A stretch of DNA of 64,000 nt from Bidens hawaiensis (taxonomy: Eukaryota > Streptophyta > Magnoliopsida > Asterales > Asteraceae). Positions 46,701 to 57,706 of the stretch are shown piece by piece (the stretch's first letter is position 1; each line of letters opens with the position of its first letter). The stretch spans positions 1 to 64,000 of the forward strand of contig JAIQDT010003751.1 in assembly GCA_021521415.1 (NCBI GenBank), written 5' to 3'. Made by a program: the position numbers and the translations under genes. The notes under the pieces were generated by a model. The model was not told where the DNA came from. It worked only from the letters and a program-made list of their open reading frames with translations, and did not search any database.

Positions 46701-47763
46701 ACCAAATTAACCAAAAATCGGTTTTCGGTTATTTTTTGTACCCTTGATTAACCAAACTAACCGAAACTGAACCGTTCGCATTTTCATATATTTATATCTC
46801 CATTTCATGTATATACGCATCCATTTGCCCGAACTGAACCGAAAACCAAGTTAACCACAAATCGGTTATCGTTTAGTTTTTGTACCCTCGATTTACCGAC
46901 CTGAAAACGACGAAACCAAATTGAAACTAAATGAAACCACATTAACCAAAAATCGGTTTTTGGTTACTTTTTGTACCCTTGATCAACCAAATTAACCAAA
47001 CCATTCGTATTTTCATATATTTACATCTCCATTTCATGTAATTAAACCTTAATTCTATGCATTTACGCATCCATTTAAACGAAATGAATTAACCGAATAA
47101 CCTCACCTGCAATCCTTCTTCCTCCAGACCCAGCGGCGAGTAAATCCGAATAAACCTTATAACCGCCCCATGATCCCGCTGATCCACGGCAGCCGCCAAC
47201 CGCCTCCTAACGATCGCTTCCAGCTGCCTCTTGGCCGCAAACAGCATCTCCCGCTGATCAGACCCCGAATCCTTATACTTGGCATCAATCTGCAGAAACC
47301 TCTGCACACAGTCCGCAGCCGACTCAAAATCCTCACTCTCCAGCGCCTTCTGCACACCCGAGATACAATCGGACCGCTCGACAATGGCATCGATGCGGTT
47401 CAAGGTCTCGTGGACTCTGGACTGGGCGAGATCGAGTTCCCGGACCTTGCCGGAGACCTGGTCGGCGAGGAGGCAGGTGGAATTGACGTTGGAGAGCATG
47501 AGATGGGATTCGGATTGGACGAGGTCGAGGACGTCGGAGGATTTCTGGAGGGAGGAGAGGTGCCTGTCGAGATCTGGTCGGAGAAGGAGGATGTTTTCGA
47601 GTTGGAGGTCGAGGTTGCGTTGGTAGGCAATGCATTCGTGGAGGAGGCGGCTCATGGTGCTCACGTCCGTCAGGGTTTGGACCAGGGTTAGGGATTCGGG
47701 TGACCCGAATTTGATGGGTTCTGGGTGTTGGTCGTCTGCTGGTGCTGGCGGTGATGACGTCAT
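43765..47763 (-). CDS. COG4: Conserved oligomeric Golgi complex subunit 4
   Basis: Three exons on the minus strand: 47107-47763 (ATG 47761-47763), 45421-46338 and 43765-44394 (stop TGA 43765-43767). All junctions are GT-AG and phase 0, giving 734 residues, close to the plant COG4 length. Signature segments include the N-terminal coiled-coil (LLHECIAYQRNLDLQLE), ADQVSGKVRELDLAQSRV, FVACLTNLFKDIVLAIEENEEIL, ILEGFFMVENVRKAI and the C-terminal LTQMATILNLEKVSEILDFW. COG4 is part of lobe A of the COG tether, which captures recycling vesicles at the Golgi and keeps glycosylation enzymes in place. It is cytosolic and peripheral to Golgi membranes, with no transmembrane segment. No lesion is visible and the gene looks functional. 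Both introns carry tandem repeats. Part of its first exon is duplicated at 51729-51923. Confidence 0.96.
44484..44950. repeat. 239-bp tandem duplication in COG4 intron 2
   Basis: Two adjacent diverged units start at 44484 and 44723 with CATGATGATT(G/C)AATGGGCC. Both are filled with GTTCGTT/AACGAAC motifs, which also continue toward 45240. Confidence 0.65.
46380..47095. repeat. Degenerate long-period tandem repeat in COG4 intron 1
   Basis: Blocks rich in AACCAAATTAACC and ATCGGTTATTTTTTG, followed by TTTTCATATAT and CTCCATTTCATGT, recur at intervals of roughly 230-300 bases (for example about 46467, 46777, 47008). Unit length varies and the repeats are diverged. Confidence 0.55.
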
Positions 47764-47911
47764 GGTGGTGGTGGTGGTGGAAGTGGAGATCGGAAGGGTG
47801 AAATGGTAATTTTGGTAGTAATCGGTTGGGGGTAGCGGCAGAGACAGCCTTTTGAGGGTGGTGGTGGTGGTGGTGGAGGTGGAGATCTGAAAGTTTGTAG
47901 CTTAATTTTAA

Positions 47912-47956
<45 letters not shown>

Positions 47957-49043
47957 AGGAACTAACGGAATTATCTTTTTGTTAACGAAATTATATACAT
48001 TTGCTACAACGAGTAGTATATTGTCTGGTTAGTCAGCATCTAGCATTTATAAACTGATCCAAGCCGACCAAGCGTATATCCGAGTTACAACACGTCAACT
48101 GTAAATATCGTTAGAAGTGATTCGAGACTAAACACTCTCTAACGATCAAGAAATGCCGGTAAGAAAAAAAATGAAAAAATAAGCTCTCATCCTACGTTAC
48201 TAAAGTGGTCAGAATCAGGGATGGGATGGTTCGGTCTGGCTCTGTCATATTTTGATTCGGTCAAGGATATATTGGAATACCCATGTAAACATAAGAGTAA
48301 TAAGAATGGGATCAGGCGATCTCGTTAGTTACTTGTTGGTTAATTTGGGGAGCTTAAAATGACTAGATTTTGTGGAACAAACTAGTATCGGCAAACAAGT
48401 TGGTGAGCGACAACAAAACTACTACCTTCTTATTTGACTTTGTTCGGTTCGTTCAATCTATATTTCTTTCCTCATATGTTTGGGGCTCTTGTGACTTGCT
48501 TGTCCTTTTTTTTTTTTTAGTATTTAAAAAAAGAAGAAAAAAACAGTGGTAAAAAGTAAAAATGTAGTTAAAACAAAAGTTGTAAATTTTTGCTCAAAAT
48601 TCGTACGGACCATAATACGAATATTCCGTTTGATTTGATGAACCAAAAGGGGACAAGAAGATTCACAAAGGGTTAGATTAGATACTACTGAAACAAGCTA
48701 AGATTCGAGTTATATCTCCAAGTAGACGATGCAAACTCCGGTATCATAACTGTAAACTTTCTTCAACTGTTCAATTCACTGTTCGCCCACCAACTGTTTG
48801 TTAATATGTCTGATAATAAACTTCGATTATTGAGGTTTGAATTCATACCAAAGTTTGATAATTAGCTCACTTGTTGAGTTATTGACTTATTGGTGTTAAT
48901 TTCAAGAAACAAGAAATGGGTTTGACCTAATTAATAGCATTTATGAAACAAAAAAGGGATTTGGGGATTATCTTTTCAGAATTTAAAAACAGAATCAACA
49001 TTAAGTTTTCTTGAAACTAAAGATCTATTTTACATGTTCCATT
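47764..49043. other. Intergenic region upstream of COG4
   Basis: It contains a GGT/GGTGGT-rich stretch (47764-47885) at the COG4 5' untranslated side and an ATT trinucleotide microsatellite (47912-47955). No gene is certain. An ATG followed by a perfect donor (ATGCCG/GTAAG, about 48153) could be a first exon of the plus-strand gene at 50942-51466, but cannot be proven. Confidence 0.4.
47912..47955. repeat. (ATT)n microsatellite
   Basis: About 14 uninterrupted ATT triplets lie upstream of COG4. Confidence 0.9.
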
Positions 49044-49280
49044 TGCCAAGAATTAGTAGGGGCATAAACGAGCCAAGCCACTCGTGAGCTACTTGAAATC
49101 GACTCGCCAAAAGCTCGAATCGATCGAGCTCGAGCTTAAAAATAAATGAGCCTGAGCCTGCTTATCGAGATCGAGCCGGCTCACGGGCCTAAACGAGCCT
49201 ATTATTTTTGTAAATTTTATTTAAAGTATTTAGTGTATATTTATTTAATCATTATTATTATATATTATTGTTATATATAA

Positions 49281-49320
49281 CTAGTTGATTACCCGGCACG
49301 TTGCGCCGGGCTAGTTAAGA
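49281..49320 (+). repeat. ACTAG..ACCCGG hairpin repeat start
   Basis: ACTAGTTGATTACCCGG is followed by a hairpin with arms CCCGGC and GCCGGG. A related GC hairpin (CCCGG-CGCGC-CCGGG) is at about 52044-52058. This is a known style of eudicot dispersed repeat start; no far end was identified. Confidence 0.4.
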
Positions 49321-50585
49321 TACAGACGATTAAGTAGGGTTTTACAAGCAACAAAGTAGAGGTGGAGCAACAGTGTACTGTACGGTTTTACATAAGTTTT
49401 CCCAACATATAGATTAGTAAGATGCGTTGTTGCATAAGACAGTCTTCATGTTCTGTATCTGTGTTGCTGTTAGTGGTCATCCGCTGTTGATGACTTGATG
49501 TTGACAAAAGATTTTTGTGGACAAAACTGCAGCTTTTGGTTGGGTTATCGTTCAGATGTTGCGAGGCTCCCCGGAAACTGATGACTGCTGTAGAATATAA
49601 TACTTAATTAAATAACATAAACAAATCATGCATTGTTTAAAACCCATGGTTGCCTTCAATTTTTGCAGCCCGTTTCTTTTGACCTGCTAACCAGTTTATG
49701 ACCCGCTAACTAATTTTGGCCCGAATCCATGACCCGTAAACGAACCCGAACCATCAAGATTATCCTACAATGACTCTTTTCTAATAACATCAAATTATTG
49801 ACATCACAGATGTTAATTCTATTCTAATAGCGACCAGTTCTTTTCTGTTATATGTTATAAAACGATCAAACTAAGTTGTAGAATTGTAGCTTTGTTTTTG
49901 TATATTGCATCACGGATATTTATGGTTTAAAAGTGTATTCTTTTTTAATAATTTATGGTGCTACATTTCCAAGAACGGATCATGTCGGGCTATTTTTTGT
50001 GATGTTGACACAAGATGGTCAAACGGGCCAGATCATAGGTCAGTATCCTTCATGACCAGAATTGAGGCATGTTAAGTTCTTTCATTTTTTTAGGACATCA
50101 AATAAGTGATTTTTATAGAGCATGTTCAATTATTTAAAATTAGGGTTGCTGCCTGATGATAATGATGATAACTGATACACAGTACAAAAACATAATTATA
50201 CACCCGACAGCAACAGTAGTGAATTTGTTTAGTTATTAGATGCAGGTGAAATTTAAACCAATTAACAAATTTGGTTTCGGTTTAAGAGTGAGACAAATTC
50301 GAGTTTAATCAAAGTTGTTCGGTACCTGTTAAGAGGTCTTAGTTGTTATTAGGGTGTTCAGCAGCTCCTATGGCAGGAAGTTAAACTGATATAGAGGGAT
50401 GCCATCTTTCTGAATTGGAGCCGCTTGTGTGTACCTTCCCAGCCTAATAGAAGCTTCGTGATTGATGGTTCGTATTGTATAGCGTTTCGAAGTGCATATA
50501 TTGAGTAGCGGCGGTTAACGTGAAGTGCGTCGATCAGGTGCTGCATGTTCTCCGCAGCAGAGACAAAAACCTCTGGCCTAGTTAA

Positions 50586-50656
50586 GGGCTCGAACTCGGG
50601 AACTGATCGATTCACAACATTTCAACCTCCGATGTACAACTTAACCACTCTACCAC
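50586..50656 (-). repeat. tRNA-derived SINE head
   Basis: On the minus strand a box A-like GTGGTAGAGTGGTTAA (50641-50656) and a box B GAGTTCGAGCCC (50586-50597) have tRNA-like spacing. The open frame at 50358-50615 overlaps it and is not credible as a gene. Confidence 0.5.
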
Positions 50657-50941
50657 AACTACAATTGTGCTAAATCTCCGAAGCTTATACTATATAACAA
50701 AAAAGATTTGTCAAGAAAACCTGCGGCACTAAACTTTGTGTTTATACTAATTAGATAATTAGAAAATTATATTAAAATAATTATAAATATATAATTTAAT
50801 TTATAAATAATAAACAAGCCGAGCTCGAGCTTTATAAATAGAGCCTAGCCCAAACCTACTTGAGCTCAGGCTCGTCTCGGCTCGGCTCATTAGCACCACT
50901 TGCCAAGATCAATTAAGTTATGAAATGTGTCAAATTTCCAG

Positions 50942-51466
50942 TTTGTTCATCTTAAGTGGGCAGATGAGGAATCATTGGTTGGTGCTTCAGTTTCATTATA
51001 TGATGACTCAGACACCTGCATTATCAGCGATCATCGACATCAAGCACTCAGGTTTAAAATGACAGTTTTCACTTTTTATTTTGAGCTCCATAAACATGAG
51101 TAATGATTTACGGCTGCTATTTAACTTATTGGAATATATGTTTGTAAACAGCATAATAAGCATAGAGCAGAAGGATCTATCAGCAAATGACATAAACCAA
51201 GCGGGACGTTTACAGGGTCTAACAAACGAGGACTACATGGAGAAGATAATGGAGGTCACCGATAAACTTGATATGGTATAAACATGAACCATCATGTAAT
51301 TTAATTCCTGACAGATTAAACTTATTTTATATGTTGTTATTTGCAGGTGAAGAATATAGTTAGGCCAGGTTGTTCTTATGAGGTATTGAACATCGCCTTA
51401 CGCCACATGTCAATGCTTGCCACGATTCTCTCCAAAACGCCACAAAAACTTCATGCATCGCTTTGA
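50942..51466 (+). CDS. Last three exons of an unidentified gene
   Basis: Exons 50942-51051, 51152-51275 and 51347-51466 have AG and GT borders. Their phases fit exactly (110 bases, then 1+123, then 120 ending TGA 51464-51466), giving 117 residues plus stop. The peptide starts FVHLKWADEESLVGASVSLY and continues through an acidic helical stretch (ANDINQAGRLQGLTNEDYM) to a C-terminal hydrophobic helix (VLNIALRHMSMLATILS). I do not recognise the family. Three consecutive exons in register are unlikely by chance. Upstream exons were not found, and the hAT-like element 49052-50900 lies directly before, in what would be the preceding intron. It may be the 3' end of a real gene or a captured fragment. 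Confidence 0.5.
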
Positions 51467-51728
51467 TGGCGCGTTCTGATTGTTGTTATTTCATATGTAA
51501 ATGCATAATTATGGTCGGTTATTGTACCATGTGTAACTTGAAAGTTGAGGTAGCTGTTTAGTCCTTTGAATGATCAATATAGCGTTTGACTTTGACTGAT
51601 TGTTCATAGTTTGTTGACATTTTCTAATTAATTTATGACCCGACGTTTCTTCATGTTTAGTCTGCTAGAAAGTCGGATCAAGTGTACAAAATTTTCATTA
51701 ATAGTTCATACCAGTATACCAATACAAT

Positions 51729-51923
51729 GAGGATGTTTTCGAGTTGGAGGTCGAGGTTGCGTTGGTAGGCAATGCATTCGTGGAGGAGGCGGCTCATGTG
51801 CTCACGTCGGTCAGGGTTTGGACGAGAGTCAGGGATTCGGGTGACCCGAATTTGATGGGTTGTTGGTGTTGGTAGTTTGGTGGTGGTGATGGTGGTTACG
51901 CCACCGGGAAGTGGAGATCGGAA
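51729..51923 (-). pseudogene. Duplicated fragment of the COG4 5' end
   Basis: The stretch is clearly similar to 47587-47795, the first ~60 codons and 5' leader of COG4, in the same orientation. It has a one-base deletion (CTCATGTGCTC versus CTCATGGTGCTC), other substitutions, and a rewritten region over the original start codon. It is not translatable as COG4. It ends abruptly on both sides and lies 260 bases after the stop of the gene at 50942-51466. Confidence 0.85.
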
Positions 51924-52591
51924 ATAATAATAGGAGTTGGAGAAGAGAAGATATGGTAGCCACAGGGGGGATTATTATATTGGTATCAAGTCTGGAGATA
52001 AGCATAGTATAAGTTTAGAATTGAAACTATGTTGTTACCCGGCGCGCCCGGGGTTGTTTTATGTTTGGTAACATAATGCGTTGCTTTCGTGAATTGGCGC
52101 GAATTCGATGGGTATCGACTATATCCAAGCTACAAAACATAGATAATTCGTTAGAGAGGACCGAGGCCGAAGCATGAGGAACGCTCTATGACAGTCAAGT
52201 TAATAATCTGTAACAATATAAATAAACGGAATATGTATAATGCAATGACATGTAAGTAAATAAGTATATGGTTTGAGATTGCTAACGTGCAAGTCGAAAG
52301 TAGGTTATGTTCAGTTCAACGGAGTTAACAATGTATTATCAGGTCTGGGTATTAATATCATCGATGATCTTAAAAATGTAAAATAAATTAGTTCACAACA
52401 AAATTTGTGTCAGATGCAAGTTTACAACTACCATCAAACCTGCATATTATTTTAAGTTCGCATCATTGCACAAAAATCACATCCATGTATCCATAAGCAA
52501 CGGAACGAACAAATCGCATATCAAAATTGACAACTTTAAATAAAAACTAACCGAATCTCAAGACATTGGTATATCAAAAATGCACATACAA
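51924..52591. other. Intergenic region downstream of the mTERF gene
   Basis: It contains a GC hairpin segment near 52044-52058 and otherwise no recognised feature. The last part forms the 3' side of the mTERF gene. Confidence 0.5.
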
Positions 52592-54145
52592 CTAAAGCGA
52601 AACCGTACGCCTATAAAGTATTTCATCATCACTTTCATCTTCATCATCCGACACCATTTGACCACCTAGTAAATCCAATTTCCCGCCCATAACAAACCTC
52701 GGCCCGTCAACCTCACTTTCAACATACTCCGCATACAATCTTTCTTCAAATCTTTGATCACTACAATTAAGAAACCAAGATAAAGAGCATCTAATCCCCT
52801 TGTGCTGCAATCTTTGATACCGCGGTTTAATTCTTGATTCAAGCCCGTAAGTAAAATACTCAGGAAACTCAACCAATTCCTTCAATGGTCTTCCCATTTC
52901 GCTTTTGAAAAAATAAAAACTATTTTTCATCAAACTAACTTGCAAAGCAAGTAACTGCGGGCACTTAACTACCATCTTAGCAACATCTTCACCCGACAAA
53001 CCTCGTGCAACAAGAAAGTCAATGGGCTTCATTATCACATTTTGACCAAGAGAAACCACTTGAGGCATTCTTTCGATCACACGCGCGAACCCTTCGGGGT
53101 CAATCTTTAACTTCAAGTTAAAAAAATATTGTTGTGTCGATAACTTGGCTTTCAACGGAAGCCCTAGCATTTGTGGATATTGAGAGATAACCGAACCTAA
53201 CACTTCCTTTCGCACACCAAAACTAACTAAACAGTTAACATTCGGTTTGACCAAATCTTCAAGATCAAAACCAATAACATACGCGCGTTTTTCAAACATT
53301 CTAGCCAACACCTTTTTTGGTAAACCTAACGAAACTAAATACTCAACCAACGGTTTTATCATCGTCCCAACACGCATCCCCAAAAAGTACGGATATTGTG
53401 TAACCATGGGCCCGATATCTCTCGGGTTAACACCAATGCTAACCAAATACGCAACCGAAGTACTCATCGTTCCTTCCAACTTAAACCCTAACAACTCGGG
53501 ATACTTCATTAACACATATCCAATATCTTGTCTCTCAACATCTAACCCGCGAAGGAACCTAATAACCGGCACGAGCTCAACGACCACACTAGCATGAAGC
53601 ACTTGCGGATACTTTTTCACAAACTCACCCATTTTCGACCGTTGAATTCCAACCTTTTCCAAGTATCCCAATACCGGAATAATATTCTTCCTCACACTGC
53701 ACCCGAGCATTAACGGGTACTCATTAATATCGTCAATCGTCAACCCGATTTTCTGCAAAAACTCTACGCGCTCACGCATCACATCGATAGTCGACGGTAA
53801 CTCAACCTCCTCTAACTCATCCGGAATAATGCCTATGGATTTCAAGTAATCGGAAATGATTACCCGCGAAACGAGCTTTTCTTTTCGGCCGTGGACGACG
53901 CCCCAAGTGACCGTTGGCATTTCATATTCTGGGAATTTTGAAGTGGAATAGGGTTTAACTGATAAAACCCTAAGAAGGCTAAATTGGGGGTTTTGATAGG
54001 GTTTAAGGGGATGAAAAGGAATAAAGTTTACACCTTTGGATTGATTGGATAAAAACTGAAGTGGGTTTATGATAAAAGATCTAATTGGGTGTTTTCTTCT
54101 ACAAAGAAAGATCATTTTGAATGAAAATGAAATTAGGGCTTGCAA
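52592..54145 (-). CDS. MTERF4: mTERF domain protein, RUG2/BSM (mTERF4)-like
   Basis: An intact intronless 517-codon gene. The N-terminus (about residues 1-75) is Ser/Arg/Lys/Phe-rich and lacks acidic residues, as expected of an organelle transit peptide. From about residue 110 to 440 run repeated mTERF helical motifs with the pattern YP.(V/L)LG, for example KKYPQVLHASVV, MKYPELLGFKLEG, TQYPYFLGMRVG, SQYPQMLGLPLK. The C-terminus is acidic and ends ESDDEILYRRTVSL, which I recognise as the RUG2/BELAYA SMERT type. Plant members of this type act in chloroplasts and mitochondria in organelle transcript levels and splicing, and their loss disturbs leaf development. Met11 is an alternative start. No lesion is seen. 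Confidence 0.93.
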   Translation of the reverse strand: MQALISFSFKMIFLCRRKHPIRSFIINPLQFLSNQSKGVNFIPFHPLKPYQNPQFSLLRVLSVKPYSTSKFPEYEMPTVTWGVVHGRKEKLVSRVIISDYLKSIGIIPDELEEVELPSTIDVMRERVEFLQKIGLTIDDINEYPLMLGCSVRKNIIPVLGYLEKVGIQRSKMGEFVKKYPQVLHASVVVELVPVIRFLRGLDVERQDIGYVLMKYPELLGFKLEGTMSTSVAYLVSIGVNPRDIGPMVTQYPYFLGMRVGTMIKPLVEYLVSLGLPKKVLARMFEKRAYVIGFDLEDLVKPNVNCLVSFGVRKEVLGSVISQYPQMLGLPLKAKLSTQQYFFNLKLKIDPEGFARVIERMPQVVSLGQNVIMKPIDFLVARGLSGEDVAKMVVKCPQLLALQVSLMKNSFYFFKSEMGRPLKELVEFPEYFTYGLESRIKPRYQRLQHKGIRCSLSWFLNCSDQRFEERLYAEYVESEVDGPRFVMGGKLDLLGGQMVSDDEDESDDEILYRRTVSL

Positions 54146-56791
54146 TTAGAGATTTGGGGGTGATTGAATTAGAATTAGAGTGTGTAATTGGTGTAATTAG
54201 AGATGTGAGAAGAGGATTACCGGTGTGAAGAGGATTCACTTCCGTCAATGGCCGCTAATGAAGAAGAAGAAGAAGAAGAGGGCTCTGTAAAGAGAATCGG
54301 AGATTGTGTTTGTGACTACATTGGGAAGAAAACTATAATTATTTTTCTTTTTTATTTTTATTAAAGTAGAATTCTTTAAACACATAAGTTACGATATGAT
54401 TTTTTTCAATGAACATAGGAATAAGTTAATAATTGGTTCTAGAAAGCAAAAAGTATACATAAACGATCAGGTGCAAAGTGTAAAAATGTTCCGCTTTTCA
54501 AACACGAGACGTAATATGACTCAATAATTTTCCGATCATTTTTACCCGAAACTCGAAATTCAACCCGAGAAAACCTGTATTCGAAACCAAACTAACCTGA
54601 CCTAAGAAACTTGAACCCGAGAAAAGGCTAGCCCGAACCCGAACCGAAGTAATTCGGGTTGGTTCTTGGGTCGGAATTCTAGGTTTTGGGTCAACCCGAA
54701 TAAACTTTTAGCTTTAAAACCATGTGTATTTTTAGGTATTTTAGGATAAGCCTTAACCGCTGACGTTATTAGAATTTACTCCAAATCGATTGTTCTCATT
54801 CCACCTATTATGAATCAATTGTTTATTATTTATTAATGTTTCAATTTACAACTAAAAAAACTATAACTAATCATGGCATACTGAGACGATTACGTTGATT
54901 TTGTTTATTATGGTAGAACTTTGTTATATTTTCCTCTTTTCAAGGTGTTTTATCTGTTTATTTTTGTTTTTGTTATTGGTTTTTGCATTACCAGTATAGA
55001 AGAATATGCTACATATAAATTTAGTAATGTAGTTTTTTTTCCTATGATACTCAAAACCCGATTAACCTAACCCGAAAAAACTTATACCCGAATTACGCGA
55101 ACCCGAAGAAAATGTGAGAGATTTGGGTTGGGATTTATGTCTAGATTTAAAACTTTGAAACCCGAAGAACCTGACCCGAAAAACCCGAAACCCAAAAAAC
55201 TAATCCGATGAGCACCCCTATCTGTATGTATCTTTAGCGTATCATACCCAAATAGGTATAAACAAGCTTTATATGTTATTTAATAATTAAGTTACCTAAC
55301 TGGCTAAGTATGCAACCTAAAAAACTGTATATAATATACAAGGGAAAATCTCATATATACAACCTAAAATTAAGTGGCTAAGTATGAAACCTAAAAAGCT
55401 GTATATTGCATACGACTTCAATAGGGAAAAAATTCACCATGTAAAAAAAGTGTGTGCCTTAGGGCGCATTTTTGTGAACCACGCCTAAACCAGCAGTTCT
55501 TAGACAAAACTCATCGTATTTAGCCTGAAGCATGAGCCTTTGCGCCAACGCCTCATGTCTAGGTTTGCTTTTTCTAAAACCAATGATGATTTACATGTTG
55601 ACATGTTGTGGTCTTCGACTTAAAAAAGCTAATGATGAGCCAGATAGAAATAAATCTATAATAGAGAAAACTATTGAAAGAAATTTGATTATTTATTTTC
55701 TAAACTATTACACAAAGCCTGATTTATAAGAAAAATCTAAAATTTTATGTGTAGTCAAATTTGAAAATTAAAATTGCTTGCATAATAATCAAATTTACTA
55801 TCCAAGTAAACATATGAATAACTCGAAATAAAGACGGCAATGGTGGTGGAAGGCTTTTGTGTTGGTGGATGGTTGATTTGGACCTGGTGGGCAGGTGTGA
55901 TGTTGGATAATCGATTGGTGGTTCGACCCCTAAATACTTGAATATGAAATAACAACGATTCAGAAAGATACCAAGAACATTCTTGAAATATGAAAGCTAC
56001 ATCCACCAAATGCATTAGGAGTGTCCATAGGTTGGTTTTGGCTTAAACCAAAACAAAAACCTTTTTTTTTGGTTTTTAAAAATGAAAATCATTAATTTTG
56101 ATTTTTCGGTTTTTGACTTTAGGTTTCACAGCAGGTCTGATTTAGTTATGTTTTCTCAAATTTGCCATTTGTGCTTGAAACTTTTGAGGAAAAAATGACC
56201 CAAAATAATGTATTTGGGTCTAAAACTTTTATTCTACTTTTTTTTTGTTAAATAATGATTAATTAATTATCACACATTTTGGGTCTAAAAAGTTTGGGCT
56301 ACACCATCTATATATCACAAATTCAATAACAAAAGTCGGCTTTTCTGGTTTCAATAGGTTCTGTTCGATTCGGTTTTGGGTACGCACAAAACCCAAACCA
56401 ATAACAAAATTCGGTATTCGGAAGACATTACCAAACCATCAGTTTTTATTTTGTTCAGTCTGTCAATTTGATCATGTCGATCATTTTGGTTTCCGGTTGG
56501 TTTTTTCGATTTCATGCACAGACGTGATATGCATCACGATTCGAAACATTAACACGCCATGTTTCATCTTATTACCAATAATTTCGATAAAGATTTTATG
56601 GTACTAAAATAGAATGTAAAAACAATCATGCATGATGACACTCAAGACACTTGGTTAACAAATAGCAGAACTTGCACACGATCGCAAATGAAGCGGAAGC
56701 AAAGCATGTTGTACACACGACATTATCCAAGTCCGTATACATACAACGTTATTTATACACATAGTTTCCAAACCTAGTAACCTACGCTCCT
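54146..56791. other. Intergenic region with CCCGAA-rich repeat
   Basis: From about 54545 to 55225 the sequence is full of ACCCGA/TCGGGT motifs and closes with GATGAGCACCCCTA (about 55207), which matches the terminal repeat style of hAT MITEs; the opposite end is not clear. The rest is AT-rich. ORFs at 55532-55729 and 55755-56015 have no recognisable domain. Confidence 0.45.
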
Positions 56792-57667
56792 TCAGTTGGA
56801 TACTTTAACAACCCTTCCCACGCAGTTGTCTTTTGGCCTTGGATGAGGCAGGTACCTAACAGGACAGCTTGGATTCTCCATTTCAAGTCTACAATATAAA
56901 ATCAAATATTACGTATTTTTTTCTTATTATTATAGTATCTTAACATAATGAATAATTATGTATACTATAAATATAAAATACTATAAAAGTGGTGGACAAA
57001 CAAAAGAGGAGGGAAAAATTGATTGAGTAAATAGAACTTATTCAATGAACTTATAAAAAAAATCTTATAATTATTAAGAACTCAACGGGACCTTCTCTCT
57101 CAAATCAGACAAACAAAGATCATATTTGATCAACATTTCATCATACATATATATAAATATATTGATAACACGAATATATATAACTAAAGAGACGTTCATT
57201 TATGAACCAATAGTATGTTATGAAATAAGAGCACGACATAACGAATTTGTATACATATGTCTTTGAATGTGACTCATAAGGTAGTTGTGTAACCACATCC
57301 GTTTCCCTCTCACACACTAATGTACCCATGTAATAATCCACATCATTGATGAACGCTATATATATTTAAAAATCAAGCTGAATATGTACATATAAGTTAT
57401 TTATATTTCACTCTTAAGAATTTTATATTATAAGAAAATCATTTAAATACAATGCTTACTCATTTCTTTTTTTAAATTTAAAAAATTATACATATGCATA
57501 AACAAATCTCCTTTATGTATGGAACTTATACATGTGCAGATAAACGGTTAAAAATTGAAAAACATATAAACAAATTAGTTTTCTTTTTTTTACATACATA
57601 ACGTACATATTTATATGCAAAACTGAATATTTATAAGAAAAATTAAATGACTTAGATTTAATTTAAT

Positions 57668-57706
<39 letters not shown>

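Larger units (their letters stand above)
49052..50900. mobile_element. hAT-like non-autonomous element with nested repeats
   Basis: The eight-base sequence TGCCAAGA flanks the block at 49044-49051 and 50901-50908. The inner ends show inverted similarity, AGTAGGGGCATAAACGAGCC on the left and GGCTCATTAGCACCACT on the right, and both subterminal regions are GAGCC/GCTCG-rich. This fits a hAT-type MITE. Its interior holds at least two other repeats, an ACTAG..ACCCGG hairpin start at 49281 and a tRNA-derived segment at 50586-50656. It lies in the intron before the exon at 50942. Confidence 0.6.

Noticed and set aside
47170..47691. Long plus-strand ORF (173 codons) and other frames over COG4 exon 1
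   Set aside because: Antisense shadow of a GC-rich coding exon with convincing COG4 homology on the minus strand.
50358..50615. 85-codon minus-strand ORF
   Set aside because: Overlaps a tRNA-derived SINE segment inside a transposon; no domain.
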